From: Aspidiotus rigidus
Taxonomy: Eukaryota > Arthropoda > Insecta > Hemiptera > Diaspididae
DNA length: 64,000 bases
Assembly (NCBI GenBank): GCA_035079385.1
Contig: JAVHKY010000024.1
Span: 2,852,001-2,916,000 of the forward strand
Direction of reading: 5' to 3'
Notes under the pieces: generated by a model
What the model was told of the DNA's origin: nothing
The model's input: the letters and a program-made list of their open reading frames with translations, nothing else
The model's database searches: none
Part shown: piece by piece, positions 33,127 to 45,700 of the stretch
Layout of the letters: every line of letters starts with the position of its first letter
How positions within the stretch are numbered: position 1 is the stretch's first letter
Made by a program: the position numbers and the translations under genes

Positions 33127-36100
33127 GATTTGAAAAATACAATGTATTTAGAACGTGAGTGGGAAAAGTTTATAAGAGTTGTACCTAATAAAATTTCCAA
33201 CTGAAATGCATAAATGTTGGAAATAGAGAAATTTGGGAATGTCCATCAGTCACAGTAGAAGCATGACGATTTTACGGACCAAAATTTACTCGGGATTTCA
33301 GCAAGTTAAAGAGATTTATGGACTTGAGAAAATTCCTGAGAACTGTGGTTTGAAAGTATATTTGAGGAAGAACAATTTTTAAAGTCTGTCAAAAGAAGTT
33401 CGAGGTACGTATGAGGATAGTTGATAAATTCTGAAGTTTTTGAGGTCCAGAAGGTGGAGAAAAGACAATCGCGTGTACCCAAAACAGAGCCAGTATAATT
33501 TTGGTTATAGTTTCAAATACTCGAGTATAAAACAAAAAACAAAAATTATTTTGTGGACCTGAGAAATTTTTTGGCATTGTGCTTCCAAATATTTCTTGGG
33601 AAAATACCATTAAGGTGTTTGCGTAATTCATTTACTATGGTTTATTTTTCGGGATAGTCGAAGTTAGACGAAGAAGTTGAAAAATACTTGATTTATTGTC
33701 AAGCTTCGAGTTTTTGTTGGAAGGTAAAAAAGGGAAAGGATAGACTCAAGTCCACAGGCGGCAACTTTGGGGGGTGCTCCGGGGCTTGAGCACCCCTCGA
33801 GATTTTCCAAGGGGTACGCAGCACCCCTTAGAAAATCTCAGAGGTGGAAACACGTGCGTGCGAGGTGCGAAATTTTTTGCCCCCACCCCTCTAAATTCAC
33901 TTCGAGCACCCCTCGGGAAGATTGTAAGTTGCCCCCTATGCTCAAGTCATCAAATGGTTCAAGTCAATCGCGGGTGACGGAAGCCAAAAAAGATGCAGAA
34001 ACTTGGATCGATTAGAAGAGATGTTATTTGAATATTGGGTCATTGGAAAGAACTCACGAGGATAGATAAATTCATTGTACAATTTTTGGTAAGGTATATT
34101 TGACAGGCGGGGGGGGAGGGGGGAGGGAGTAAAATTAGCAAGAAGGCGTGATTTTTCTTTTAACTCAAGCAAAGACCGTCAAATCTTGGAAATTTTGGTT
34201 GTTGACAAAGGTTTTGGACTTGTTGAAGGAGATATTACAAAACTCACAAAAAAGTTGATCGTTGAAAAAAATTGTTGGTGTAGTGTACTTTATGATAGGC
34301 ACGCGGGGGGGTCGGGCGAATGGGAATTTGTGACGTGGGTGACTGAAGCTTATCCACAGCGTGCATCATAGTTGGGAGACGACTATAGGGTTGGGAAAAG
34401 ATCCTATGTGGGGAAGTTTGTAGTTAGTGAATGTCACAGCTGATGCCACGACCCACGGAGTTTTTGTTGGAATTAATTGTTCAAGATGATGCGCATAGCC
34501 GGAGGCAGTGTTATGAAATGAGTGGCAACATGAATTGTTAGTTATTTCTGTGTTGATTTTTTCTTCATGCTAAGAATATTTGAATGATTTGATTTTATTG
34601 ACGAACTACTCCACTGCGATTCGCAATGTGTTTTGCTACAGAATCTTATAAAAGAGAGAAAATACCAAGTTGATAGAAGAAGAATAGAACTTTTTAAATT
34701 CAATGGGTTTGTGGCATTGGTCAGAGAGTAGGTTTAGATTATATTAGATAAGTGGTCATGACTCATGAACAATTAGACACATGAAAGATGCGTGAACGGG
34801 CAAATTTTTGCGTTGGAATATGGGCAGGTCGGGATAATAAGAGTACGAGAGATAGAATCGGGGAATATTTGAACTATATGACGTATAGTAAGTTGGTGAA
34901 TTAGGAATGTACGTTAAGAGAGAAAAAGAGAAAAATGAGTATGTTCGTATGTGCAAGTCAACTAAGGAAATATAGGTACACAGGCCTATCCTTTAATGAA
35001 CTATAAGAGTGAAATTTTGTGGATAAAAAAATTAGCGGGGAACCCACTATCCCTTTTGTTGGAGAGGGAGGGGGTACTTTCAGGAAATTTTCGTTCGCGA
35101 GCGGTCCAAGGTTCATGACGTCACGGGTAGTATGGGGACTTGAAAAAATGTCGACTCTGGAGCTATTTATGATAGGAGAGGGAGGGACTTAGAATAATTT
35201 CGTCCTCTAAGCTAGATATGAGAGGAGGGAGACTTGGAGACTCTCGAGCTCTATATGACAGGAGAGGGACTTGGATAATTTTGACTTTCAAACTTTACAG
35301 GATAGGAGGGGAACTTGGAAAAATGTTGACTCTCGGGCTATACAAATATGACAGGATTTTCTATATGTTCTACTTTCTGAAAGACCTGCGTCTTGCGGAT
35401 TCCCCGCTCGCCGTGGCAAAATTTTATTACGGTTTTTTGCCAATTTTCCAAGAGGCAACCCAATATTTCATACCAAATGCTAAAACTTATCGTTAAAAAT
35501 TTTTCCAGCAAGTGGGGAATTTTACTCTCTAGCGAAATTCTAACCTCACCGAAGAATTTTCTTCGATACGCTTGTTTGTACTCACTTAAAAATGGCTTTT
35601 TAATCGGAAGCGCTCCCGCATTTCTTCAATTATAGGCGCGACTTTTGTAACACTTCAAATTTAATTTGTTGTCAATGTGTTATAAATTGAAGAGGTATAG
35701 GCTTTCTGTTGAAAAGGCGTCTGCCACCATTGCGCTCTTTGTGAATTCGTGTTCTCGAAAAAAAATAATCATATGGTTTTGTTGAAATTGACTTTGAAAA
35801 ACTTCAATAGTTTTTGGAAGTATTTCATGCGATAAAAAGACAGGAGACAGGTTTCTTGTACTTTTTGGAGGAGCGCGTGATGCCAGCTGCGATAGTCTTC
35901 TTCCTTAGCTAGGTATATTTAATGATGCATAAGTAAATAAAGAATTATGTAGACTGTAGGTAGTATTAAAATTTTGACTCTCACTGATGTTCGAATATTC
36001 ATGAGCGTTGGCAGAAGGTCCACACTCTCTACATTCGACGATGAAAGTCTCTCGTAGATATTCTGGTTAGTAAAAGAATTACATAACTAGTCTGAGAAAG

Positions 36101-36797
36101 AACCGGATGCTCAGTTCGATTCCGCCGCCGCGCGGTTCAGTGAAGAGAAAAATATCATGATCGGTCACTGTAGAGTAAACGTTAGTGATAAGACGAGTCT
36201 TCTGATAAGGTAAGTTTACAGCTTTTACGCGAACGAGACAACGAACTCAACGAAGTGCAGCGCGCACCCATTCAACTCTTTACACTGTTGTAGCTTATGA
36301 TTTTTTCCCTGATAGTTCAATATATCTACGTATTTTTTTTTTCTTTTTTTTTGACGATAAAGACTGAGTACGATTACGTAAATTCCGCATTACAACGTTC
36401 CGTAAATGACACAGAAAAGAAAAAAAAAAAAAAGGTGGGAAAAAATATTAGGTACTACCGGTAATTTATTTAGGAATAATATTGTTTACAAAATACAAAC
36501 TACAGCTGAAACGATCGAACCGTGCTATAAAAAATGAAAACGACACGACGAGCGTTCGAGGTGGGGAGGATAAACGAGCACAAAGTGAAAGAGAATCTGC
36601 CACAGTTAATATTTGAGACAGTATTCAGAAAGTATTGTTCATTCCGTGACCTGGTCTCAGTTGGTCTCAGTTGTATCCTTCGTATCGGGCATCCTCGTGC
36701 CGGCGACAAGGAATAAAAGCGTTTCGATCTCTGAACGTCGCGTTTCCGCGTTAATTTACCCGGAATTTTCATAGTGCCCACGCGTAATTATACGAGT
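33127..36797. other. Intergenic region with assorted repeats upstream of the CoA ligase gene
   Basis: No gene recognised. At 33745-33960 is a GC-rich block of GAGCACCCCTCG-type sequence in both orientations, probably a transposon scrap. Minisatellite units lie at 35131-35360. The last kilobase is the presumed promoter and 5' UTR of the ligase gene; a small direct repeat GGTCTCAGTTGGTCTCAGTT lies at 36653. Confidence 0.45.
35131..35360 (+). repeat. ~40-46-bp minisatellite, about five units
   Basis: Units start at about 35135, 35180, 35226, 35265 and 35306, each of the form GGACTTGGAAAAATTTCGA, CTCTCGAGCTATA, TATGACAGGAGAGG with variation. TTCATGACGTCACGGG lies just before the array, as in other copies of this repeat family. 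Confidence 0.75.
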
Positions 36798-39700
36798 ATG
36801 CTTTCGAAACATCGAACGGCCGCGAAGATATTTTCTCTGTGTCAGTCCGCGGCGTCGAATAACGAATTCGCCATTCTCAAGCAGACCGGAATAGTGCAAC
36901 GTTATGCAGGTAAAAGCCACCATGCGCGATCAATTCACAGACGAGACCTTTCGAGCATCGGCAGCGGCAAAGGCGGAGAAGCTGTCGTTCTGGAATCCGA
37001 TTACGGACCCGTTACGTCTCCGAAACTAAATCTACCCCAATTCTTGTGGAAGGACGTGGAGAAGTGGGGAGATAAACCGATGGTGGTGAGATTCTGACAG
37101 TGTTTACTTATTTTGTTTGCGAGCACTCGGTAGTTCGTTCACACTTGTGCAAGTCGAATTAGAAGCTCTATAACGCAAGACTTCATACGAAACAGGGACT
37201 AAATTCTATTTTTACTTAGCTCTCGTACACGGTCACGTAAACACATAATGCAATTCATACGCGACATTTAATAATTGACGTAGTATATTCATATTGCGAA
37301 AAGGTGATGAAGAAAGTATGCCGCGTCTATTTTGAAAATACCTATGAACATTGTGTAAAGATGCGCACAGCGTACCGTATGCATTTAAGGACAGTTCGAG
37401 CTCTCAACTCGTAGTGATAGGAAGACATATCGATTTTCAGGGTTGTTTCGAACACATTTCGGTATTCACAGGTGGGTCGTTCTTCACCCTCGCGCTAAGA
37501 GTCGGTTCATTTACCTGGCCGGTCATCTCCGGATGTCGTGTGTATTTCTTTCCCATATCTAGTTCAACAAGTTTTGACCGAAACTGAACACCCTAGACGC
37601 CATACAGCGATTTAAAATACCTTGAATGGTCAAAAATCTTGTTTACCGTCTCCTCTCAAATAAGTACTCGTTATCGATATGCCTAAACCTTGAACACCAA
37701 AATTAGGTACTATACTATTAAACTAAGAAAAACATGAGAAGCGAATTACTTCAGCGTTGAGAATGAAACAATAAAACCAGAGGACAACCTGTTGAACTTC
37801 ATGACAGTCGACCCGGATTGCGTACCTACGTAAAATAAAATCGATCTGAAATATCTAAGCCTTATCATTCTCAATAATGATTCACCGTTTGGTTTACTCG
37901 TAGTTCAAAAGTTAAATTAGATATTGATAATCTTATCAGGAAAACAACGCATCTCATGCTCCTAATGTTATGACTACTCAATCAAGATTCAAGTGGAACA
38001 ATTGGGCTAAGAGAAGGTCCTTGAAAACTCAACTCAATGAGCGTATCAGATGCTGATAAAAAGGATCAACCCAGTAAATCTAATTTTGCAGCCCATCGAC
38101 TTCGGGTGATTGTTCGCATTTCTTCTGTTTTGGGAAGGTAGGGGTTCTGTGAGCTTTGAAAGGCCGCTGTCAACTTCCACACTCACCTGGTTGTCTTTCA
38201 CAGGGGACCTTTTTTATCGGGGGGGCGGTAAATTGAAGAAGAATGACGGGCGCCGCCGTCCGGCAAAACGTGGGACTGGAAAAAATTTGAAACTTCGAGC
38301 CGTATATGGTAGGAGGGGACTTGGAAAAATATATGCTTTCGAGCTCAAACTCCCAAGGTGGTGAGGAACAAAGTCTAATCTTTGTTTAGAAAATGTATAA
38401 ACAAACCAAAAAAGAAAAATATATTATATTTTACAGGTTCTCGGTTTGCCTCGATTATTACAAGCAGCTGACGAAGTTGGCTGCAAGTTTTTTTTCTTCT
38501 TTTTGATTAGGATGGAAAGTTGCCCAAGGCTTACATGTTAAGCTGACAAAGTTGAGGAAGAAAGTTCGAAATTTTACTGAGTTTCTTCGCTATGGTGTTC
38601 TAAGCGAAGATTTTTCTACATATTTGAACTTGGATGTTCTCTTTTCACCTACAGAACCTTGCAGTTGAATCTCCATCTCTTGAGAGGAATGAGGTTTAAC
38701 CGTTTTTTGAAGTCTTTACTCCATAATTACTGTTGAATCAAGATTCAAGAGGCACTTCTTCGAACAAAAAAACACGGATCTGTCTTCCTCACCTTTGTCG
38801 CCTTACGTTCCTCTCATCTCGATTCGTATTCTGCTCTTCAAACACCTTTAGGACACACTTTGCACAGCTCAAAGATCGCACCGCCCGCCCCTCTCCCCGA
38901 TAAAGATCGAGATATCCATAAGTTCCAATGAGGCGACCGTACTTCCACTAATGTCGGGGCAGAGAAACTGACGCTCAAAAACTCTATATCTGATGAGCAT
39001 ATTGATGCTATCAGCCCAGTAAATCTAATTTGACAGCCCATCTACTTCTGATGAATTATGTTCGCATTTTTTCTCTTTTTTTGAGGGGGTGGGGATTCTG
39101 TGGGCGTTCTGCGATTACTCCGCTGTTGACTTCCACACTCATCAGGTCAATGTTTCTTCTGTTTGAGGAGGGTGGAAAGTTACTCAAGGCTACTTTTTAA
39201 GAAATTTCCCTGGTCAAGTTGACAAAGTTAGGGGTTTGAAGGTCGAAATCATACTGAGTTTCTCCACTATGGGATTACGATTTTTCTACGTCTCCTGGTG
39301 ACGGCACGGTCATGATCTGAGCTTGAACGTTCTCTTCTCGTCTATAGAACTTGCAGTCAAGTCTTCATCCCTGTAAGGGAAGGAAATTTGTTTTGAAGTC
39401 TTTACTCCATTTCAAATGGTATACTTTAAAATGATAAAATAAATTATCTCAAATGATAAATTTATTGAACAAACTACGAACCGCATGCGGAAATTACAAG
39501 ACAAAAAAGTTTGAGCAGCTTTCGGCTAAACAGCCATTATCAAAATCGATCGAAAACACGTACTGAAGCGTACTGGAAGCAAAATGAACCGTGAGAACAG
39601 GGAAACGAAGACGCGAGAAAAAAGAAAGAAGGAAGGAAGATGACGCGAATTCATAGTGATTCACGACTTGAGCGGTAAATCGTTACAATGAACTCAACTT

Positions 39701-42700
39701 CCGGAATATAAAACTTTATCATTATTTTTATGACGGACAATTTCAATATTTTTATGACGGACAATTTCAATATTTTCGAGGTCAATACGCTTTCTGTAGG
39801 AAGCAGAGTATTGAAACTCTTCAAACTTATGGTTTCGCAATATAAGGAGGTTAGCAAAGGCAGACTCACGTACAGAGTTAGATTTTCAAGCCTTAATGTA
39901 CTCTTTCTCTCTTATTCTAAGTTGGCTACTAGTTTTGCCTATACATATGAACACCCTGACAATCCTGACATTTGAATTTATAGGCCCCGACTTCACTCAT
40001 TCTTAGGGATGTGGTGTTTGGTATCACTGCGGTAGAACAGTAATGGGCTGGTTTGAAACCAAAGGCTTTAAGGACCCAATTTAATCTGAAGGAAAATTTC
40101 CTCGAATGACGAAGACAAATCCATTTATTAGATTAATTACTAGAGCAAGAATTTCTCGGCATTTATAACTTTGTTCTAAAATGAGGTAGAGGAATGCTGA
40201 TAAGAAATGAGCACGAATTAGGCTCGTAGAAGTCAGTGGTTAAAATTTTATCTTGCCGAAAATTGCCGAAATAGAGTATAAATGCCGAAAAACGGCCGAA
40301 ACGTCCAAATTTAGCTTCTGATCCAAAATTACATATATTAAAAATTACAAAAAACTCAATGAAAATGACAAAATTATGTACATACGAATAAATTTGATGA
40401 TCTAAAAGATAATATGAAGGTGCTGATGTTTTGCGTAATCCCAAGATATTGAGTTCTTATCTATATGCGCCTTTGGTTTTGGTAGATGTGGAGCGCTTGT
40501 TCTCGGATTACAAGCTTCTACTCAGTGAAAGGCGGCAATCCTTCACTCAAAAGAACGTGGAGAAGCATCTTCTCATAATATATAATTCTAGAATATTATC
40601 AGGTTAGGCTTGTATAGTTACTATTTTTTAAAAATAATTATTGAAAACTGTTTTTGGTTTACATGCCAAAACAATGTTGAAATGGTGAAAATTTGCCGAA
40701 AATACAATTTTTAATGCCGAAAAATAAATTTTTAGTGCCAAAAAATCCTTGCTCTAATAATTACCATCAATAATAATACGGGGGAGGGAGGTTGTACCAT
40801 CGAGGAATTTTTAAATTAATTTTTTTCCATTAACAATAACGTCTAAATAATTACAAACAGCCAAGTATTTTATGACAGAATTGTTGTGATAATTTATTTT
40901 ACTAACTTGACCAGAGCTAAAATTACTAAGCAGGCTAATTAGTATAGGTCTATTATACTGTGTATTAGGCCTAGTCAAAATTTTCCAAGTCCTCAAAGTA
41001 GGTCAAGGTTATTGATGACGTCATAAAATATCGCGTCGCGTGACGCAAATTTCAGACTGACCTCCAGCCCCAAGACATAATTATATGTATGTCAATTTTT
41101 CTGTCTTCCCATATAGAGTCACAATCTGAACGCATACACCTGTCTGTATGTTTCTCAGTTCTTTAAACTGAGTCAAGGTCATCAAACATTTTTCGCGGAC
41201 GCGGACATTTTCCCGAGAAATATACCTCCAAAAACGACGGCTTTGTTAACAAATTTAAACGAGGAACTTGGGAAACCAGTCCTATGAGTCAAATTAGTTT
41301 TGGTATTGAGGATTTAAGGAAGCCGAGAGACATAAATTTAAAGGAAGCCTAGACCAAGCATAGTCTAAGCCTCGTATAAAATCATCATACTACATGGAGT
41401 GAAAGAAGAGGGGTAAGAACGTCTGATACCTAATTTATGGACCGAGGGTAGGCATACTCGAAGGAGTAAAACGAGGCGTAATTTATAGCCGCAGACATAT
41501 TGGAAAACTCTCTTCGTTTTACTTTTTTGAGAATGCCTCCCTTCGGTGTGTCTGTCTGGCCATGATTTGGTAATAAATCCTATTAATTCTACTAATTTAT
41601 GAATTTGGATATTATTCTTTTGAATGGACCTTGCGACGTCGCGATCTGAGGACGTCATAGGTCAGTTTTCGCCGGACGGCGTACGGCAAATTTTTCAAAA
41701 AAAAAAAAAAAACATAGAAACAGGTTCCCCGTTAAAAAGTAGTAGCGGGTACCTCCCGAACATTCAACATATGTGACGGAGGATGAGAAAAGGGACCTTA
41801 GTGGGCAAAAAATCAATTTTCCTGTTTATGATAATTCTTTACATAATTTTTCACGCTCTTTCACATGGTGTAATCAGGAAAAATCAATTTTTTTGCCCAC
41901 TAAGGTCCTTTTTCTCATCCTTGGTCACATATGAGATACACGAGGGTCGTAATTTTCCAAAAAAGTTGAGTACTGCCATAAAGACGCATCCTATTTTCAT
42001 ACATTCAAGACTGCTCTCATAAACTTCATCATTCCCCCCCCCCCCTCAAAGGCGGGGTATACTCGTAACATCTTCGCATCCGAACTTTTTTTGATCTGCA
42101 GATCTGCTTTAATTAGACTCGTCCTTTAAACCTTTCAACTTTTTAAACTGATATTAAGAGGATCTCGAGTGTATTTTCCTACTTGACTAGTGCTTTTGGG
42201 TGTTACCCCATTATCAGTTGTACCGCTACTGAAGAAGCCTCAGATAGAGCGATTAGACAAGGTTGCATTACCATCCCAGGATTGTTTGCTGTGATTCGGA
42301 ACTACTGCTACTGAGACATTTCTATCCTGAAGAAAGAGATAGTCGAGTAGATCGTAGCAGCCAAAGGTTACTCTAGAGGCGTGGTTGAGGGAATCCTTGG
42401 GAAGAAAGTACTCTGGGTCAATACAAAAATAGGAAAGTAGACAAAGAGAGTGATAAAGGTGTTCAGTGGAGTGGTTATGATGGACATCCATAACAACCCA
42501 CCCAAGGTAAAGAGAATGAGCATTGACCAGATGGAAGAAAAGGAAAATGGGAACTTGAGCGGAGTGTACAAGCTCAGTTGCAAACAGTGCAAAGTCATAT
42601 ACTTTGGTGAGACCAAGAGAAACTTCACTATTAGGAAAAAGAAGTACTAAAAATCGAGAGAAAAAAGTCACTGTTTGGCAAATACTCAATTAAGAATATT

Positions 42701-45700
42701 ATTTTAGCACGCAATTCTAAACAGTGTATATATTTTCGAAGGGTAAGTTACAGTGCGCATGAACTCGTATCAGTTATAAGAGCAGCCCAGTTTGGCAACG
42801 TTTAATAAAAAGAAACTCTCGCGATGATACGAGCTTCATGTGGACAATAGGAAGTAACAATATTTAGACAATATAAACTGAGGAAACTGGTTCCGGGTTT
42901 GCTGTCGCTCTTCGTCACGGATATTATCGCACTATGTTGTAGGGGTAGAAAGCTAAGAAGAAAGGTTGTAACGACAGCGGGGATGGACTCGTGAACACAA
43001 TAGCTGTGTGTAAGGTGAACACGATTTCTTAGTTTTCGACTGCATCGAAATGTATTTAGCCTCTTATATAGTGGAATTAATCCGATATTGAATGAGCACG
43101 TTACTTCCGTGATTGTGGCTGTGTCCAGAGTGCGTATCTTTGTAAAAAGTTATTGTTTTATACTTGTCCAGCATCGAACAGGTATAATCTTAAAGAGAGA
43201 AGAGAAAACTGTGAACGAATTGCTGTCGGTGTTGATTCCGAATTAGATACGATGAAATGTTGTCGGGACGTCGTAATGGTTTTCTAAAGCGGTCAATGTG
43301 GGGGATCTTTGGGTGTAGTGTAGGCACCTGTATGTAAATTGAGTTTGAGTGGAGAACGAGTCTTGTCTTAGGGTTGAGTCGGGATTTCCCAGAGAGGTTA
43401 TTGGTTATCGGAGCAAGTGTGTGATCTTCTCCGGAATGGTAACATTACCTAAGTGAAATCTCTCGATGGTGTTCCTTAAAACGGTTCTTGGTGGGATGCT
43501 GGGAACCGGTGTCCCTGCTGTGCTGATGCCGGAGGACGGTACTCTCTGGTACTGACTCCAGAGCGTGAATCTCGCGGTGCTGACCTCGGAGAATGATCTT
43601 GTTGTGGTGCCATGCCGGCCGACAGGTCCAGGTCATTGGTCTCGTCTAGAAGGCAGGTGTCGGTGGGATGCCGGTCCGGATGATACCAAGGGCTGAATCA
43701 CAAATCTGATGCTGGGACCGGCCAACCTTAGATAAGGTGGTAGTGTGAAGGCTTTTCCAGTGGAATTTGGGCTCTGTGTACGTGCTCGGGGACTCGTTAC
43801 TAATTTGAGGTCGGTCTAGAAAGTGATTTTGTGTGTTCCCTGCTTAGCCGAGGCTATAGAGGTAAAATCTGAGGATTTTGCGGAACAAAAGGAGACTTTG
43901 TTGAAATGTCTTAGGAACACGTTCAAGACTAACATACTAAAAATCTCACCCTCCACCCCTCGTGCTCTTTTTTTTAGGGGGTGAAACACCCCCCAAAAAA
44001 CAGTTTTTCGCAATTATTTCACTCAAATGAAATTTTACAGGAAAAAGTTTGAAACAAAAGTTGTTCCTCGTAAAATTCTCTTTAAAATGATGTATTACAT
44101 GAATATGTTGCGCCTTCTGGTGGAGAGTGTAGATATTTTCAATGTTGTGAAAACTCCAGATTTCACTATTTTTTTGTACATGCAAATCATTTTGTTCAAA
44201 ATATAGCTTTCCAATGAATTATTAGCGCAAAATATTTAAGTGAAAGTTGTTTCTCCAATAATTTTCCGAAACAATTTGCTTGATTTGATTAGATTACCCT
44301 TTTATGGGGACAACTGAAATATTGAGCTGAAAAAAGTGAACAGAAGGTATTAAGGAATGAAATGTTTTTCTTCTTCAAAATAATAAATATAAGAACTGAG
44401 TAGAGTAATATCCAAGACATAACAGGTTGAACATCATCCAATAAGTTGATATCTTTGGCTTCTGATTGGCTGGCATTGAGGCACGAAATTCCCATGCAAT
44501 TGACACACATATTGGTACACCGAAGACCTACAAAAAGAGAATAAAAATTGAATAATTGTTGAAAATGTGTACAAATACTAGCTCACTCTGGTAAATGTTG
44601 AAAATACAAACCTGCTTTTTGGCAGCTGCAATTCTTACAGCCAGTTGTACAGCTACACGATATGAGATTCAGAAGTTTTTCGGGTGCTGGAGGCTCACTT
44701 GTTGTGATGGGTACGAATCCAGATGTATCCAACCTCCAGCCCCATTCTTCAGGTGACTTATTCCCCCCCAACCACTGTTGTACTTGCAGGTATACATAGT
44801 ATACGTGCTGACGTACAGCTCCTTCAGTGGGAGGTAGAGATTCGAGATATGTGCTGGTTTTGGATGCGTTGGTTGTAAAGCGCCTATATCTTAATTCTGC
44901 CAGTGATGTAACATCAATAGGCGCTTTGTATAAAGTCAGTATGTATTGACATCCAGCTTCGAAGATTTCATTATGCGTACTTTTTTGATCATTGAATACT
45001 TCGATGACATTTCCCAATGATTCTTTCTCTAATATGTTCTAACACAACTTTTTTCCTTCGCGAAAAATCGCTGAGGTTGTATCGCAACCTCCCATGGCGT
45101 GTGCCAAAAGTATACGATCTTTCATTTCAGGATTATTATTTTGTATGTTGCCGATATGATAAAATTGCGCTGGCGTTTTTTTTGTTTTTCCGCTTTTCAT
45201 GAAAAGAATGTCATTACACGAAAGAGGGGCACGTGCCACCAATAGAATGATTAAATCTACATCTTCCCCTACTACCACAACTTTTTTTCCATTTTCAGCT
45301 GCTTCTAGAGCTGTCTCTACAATGAGAGTGTCGGCATCAGATATTGCTGTCTTACAAAAGTAACCCTGCTGGATGAGTTTATTGGATAACATCTTGATAA
45401 ATTGATCTTTATTCTTACTGCTGGCGAGGAATTCTGATTGTTTGAGAGAGGCAATCGTATTCTCATTAATCTGGACTTCTGTGACTGCAAATGATGAATA
45501 ACGTCGATTTTGTTCTGTAGATTTGGTGCTCACTTCACTGTAACCATCAAAGACAACAATAGAAGTTGGTCCGTAATGTCGTTTAATGTACGATTTGTAC
45601 CTATACTTCACATATTTTCCCGTAAGTCTGCTTATGCTCCCAAACAACTTTTCGTAAAAGGAATCCGCCATCGATTACACACGTGAACTTGGATGAAATT

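Noticed and set aside
35131..35360. Regularly spaced repeats as a possible CRISPR array
   Set aside because: Units run head to tail without unique spacers, are degenerate, and the genome is eukaryotic.
36500..36781. 93-codon minus-strand frame before the ligase ATG
   Set aside because: Overlaps the presumed promoter and 5' UTR of the ligase gene and has no family resemblance.
38970..39060. CTGATGA motifs as possible hammerhead ribozyme cores
   Set aside because: No matching GAAA box and helices could be found around them.
42240..42689. 149-codon frame on the minus strand
   Set aside because: Shadow of the Penelope-like GIY-YIG fragment on the plus strand; no domain of its own.
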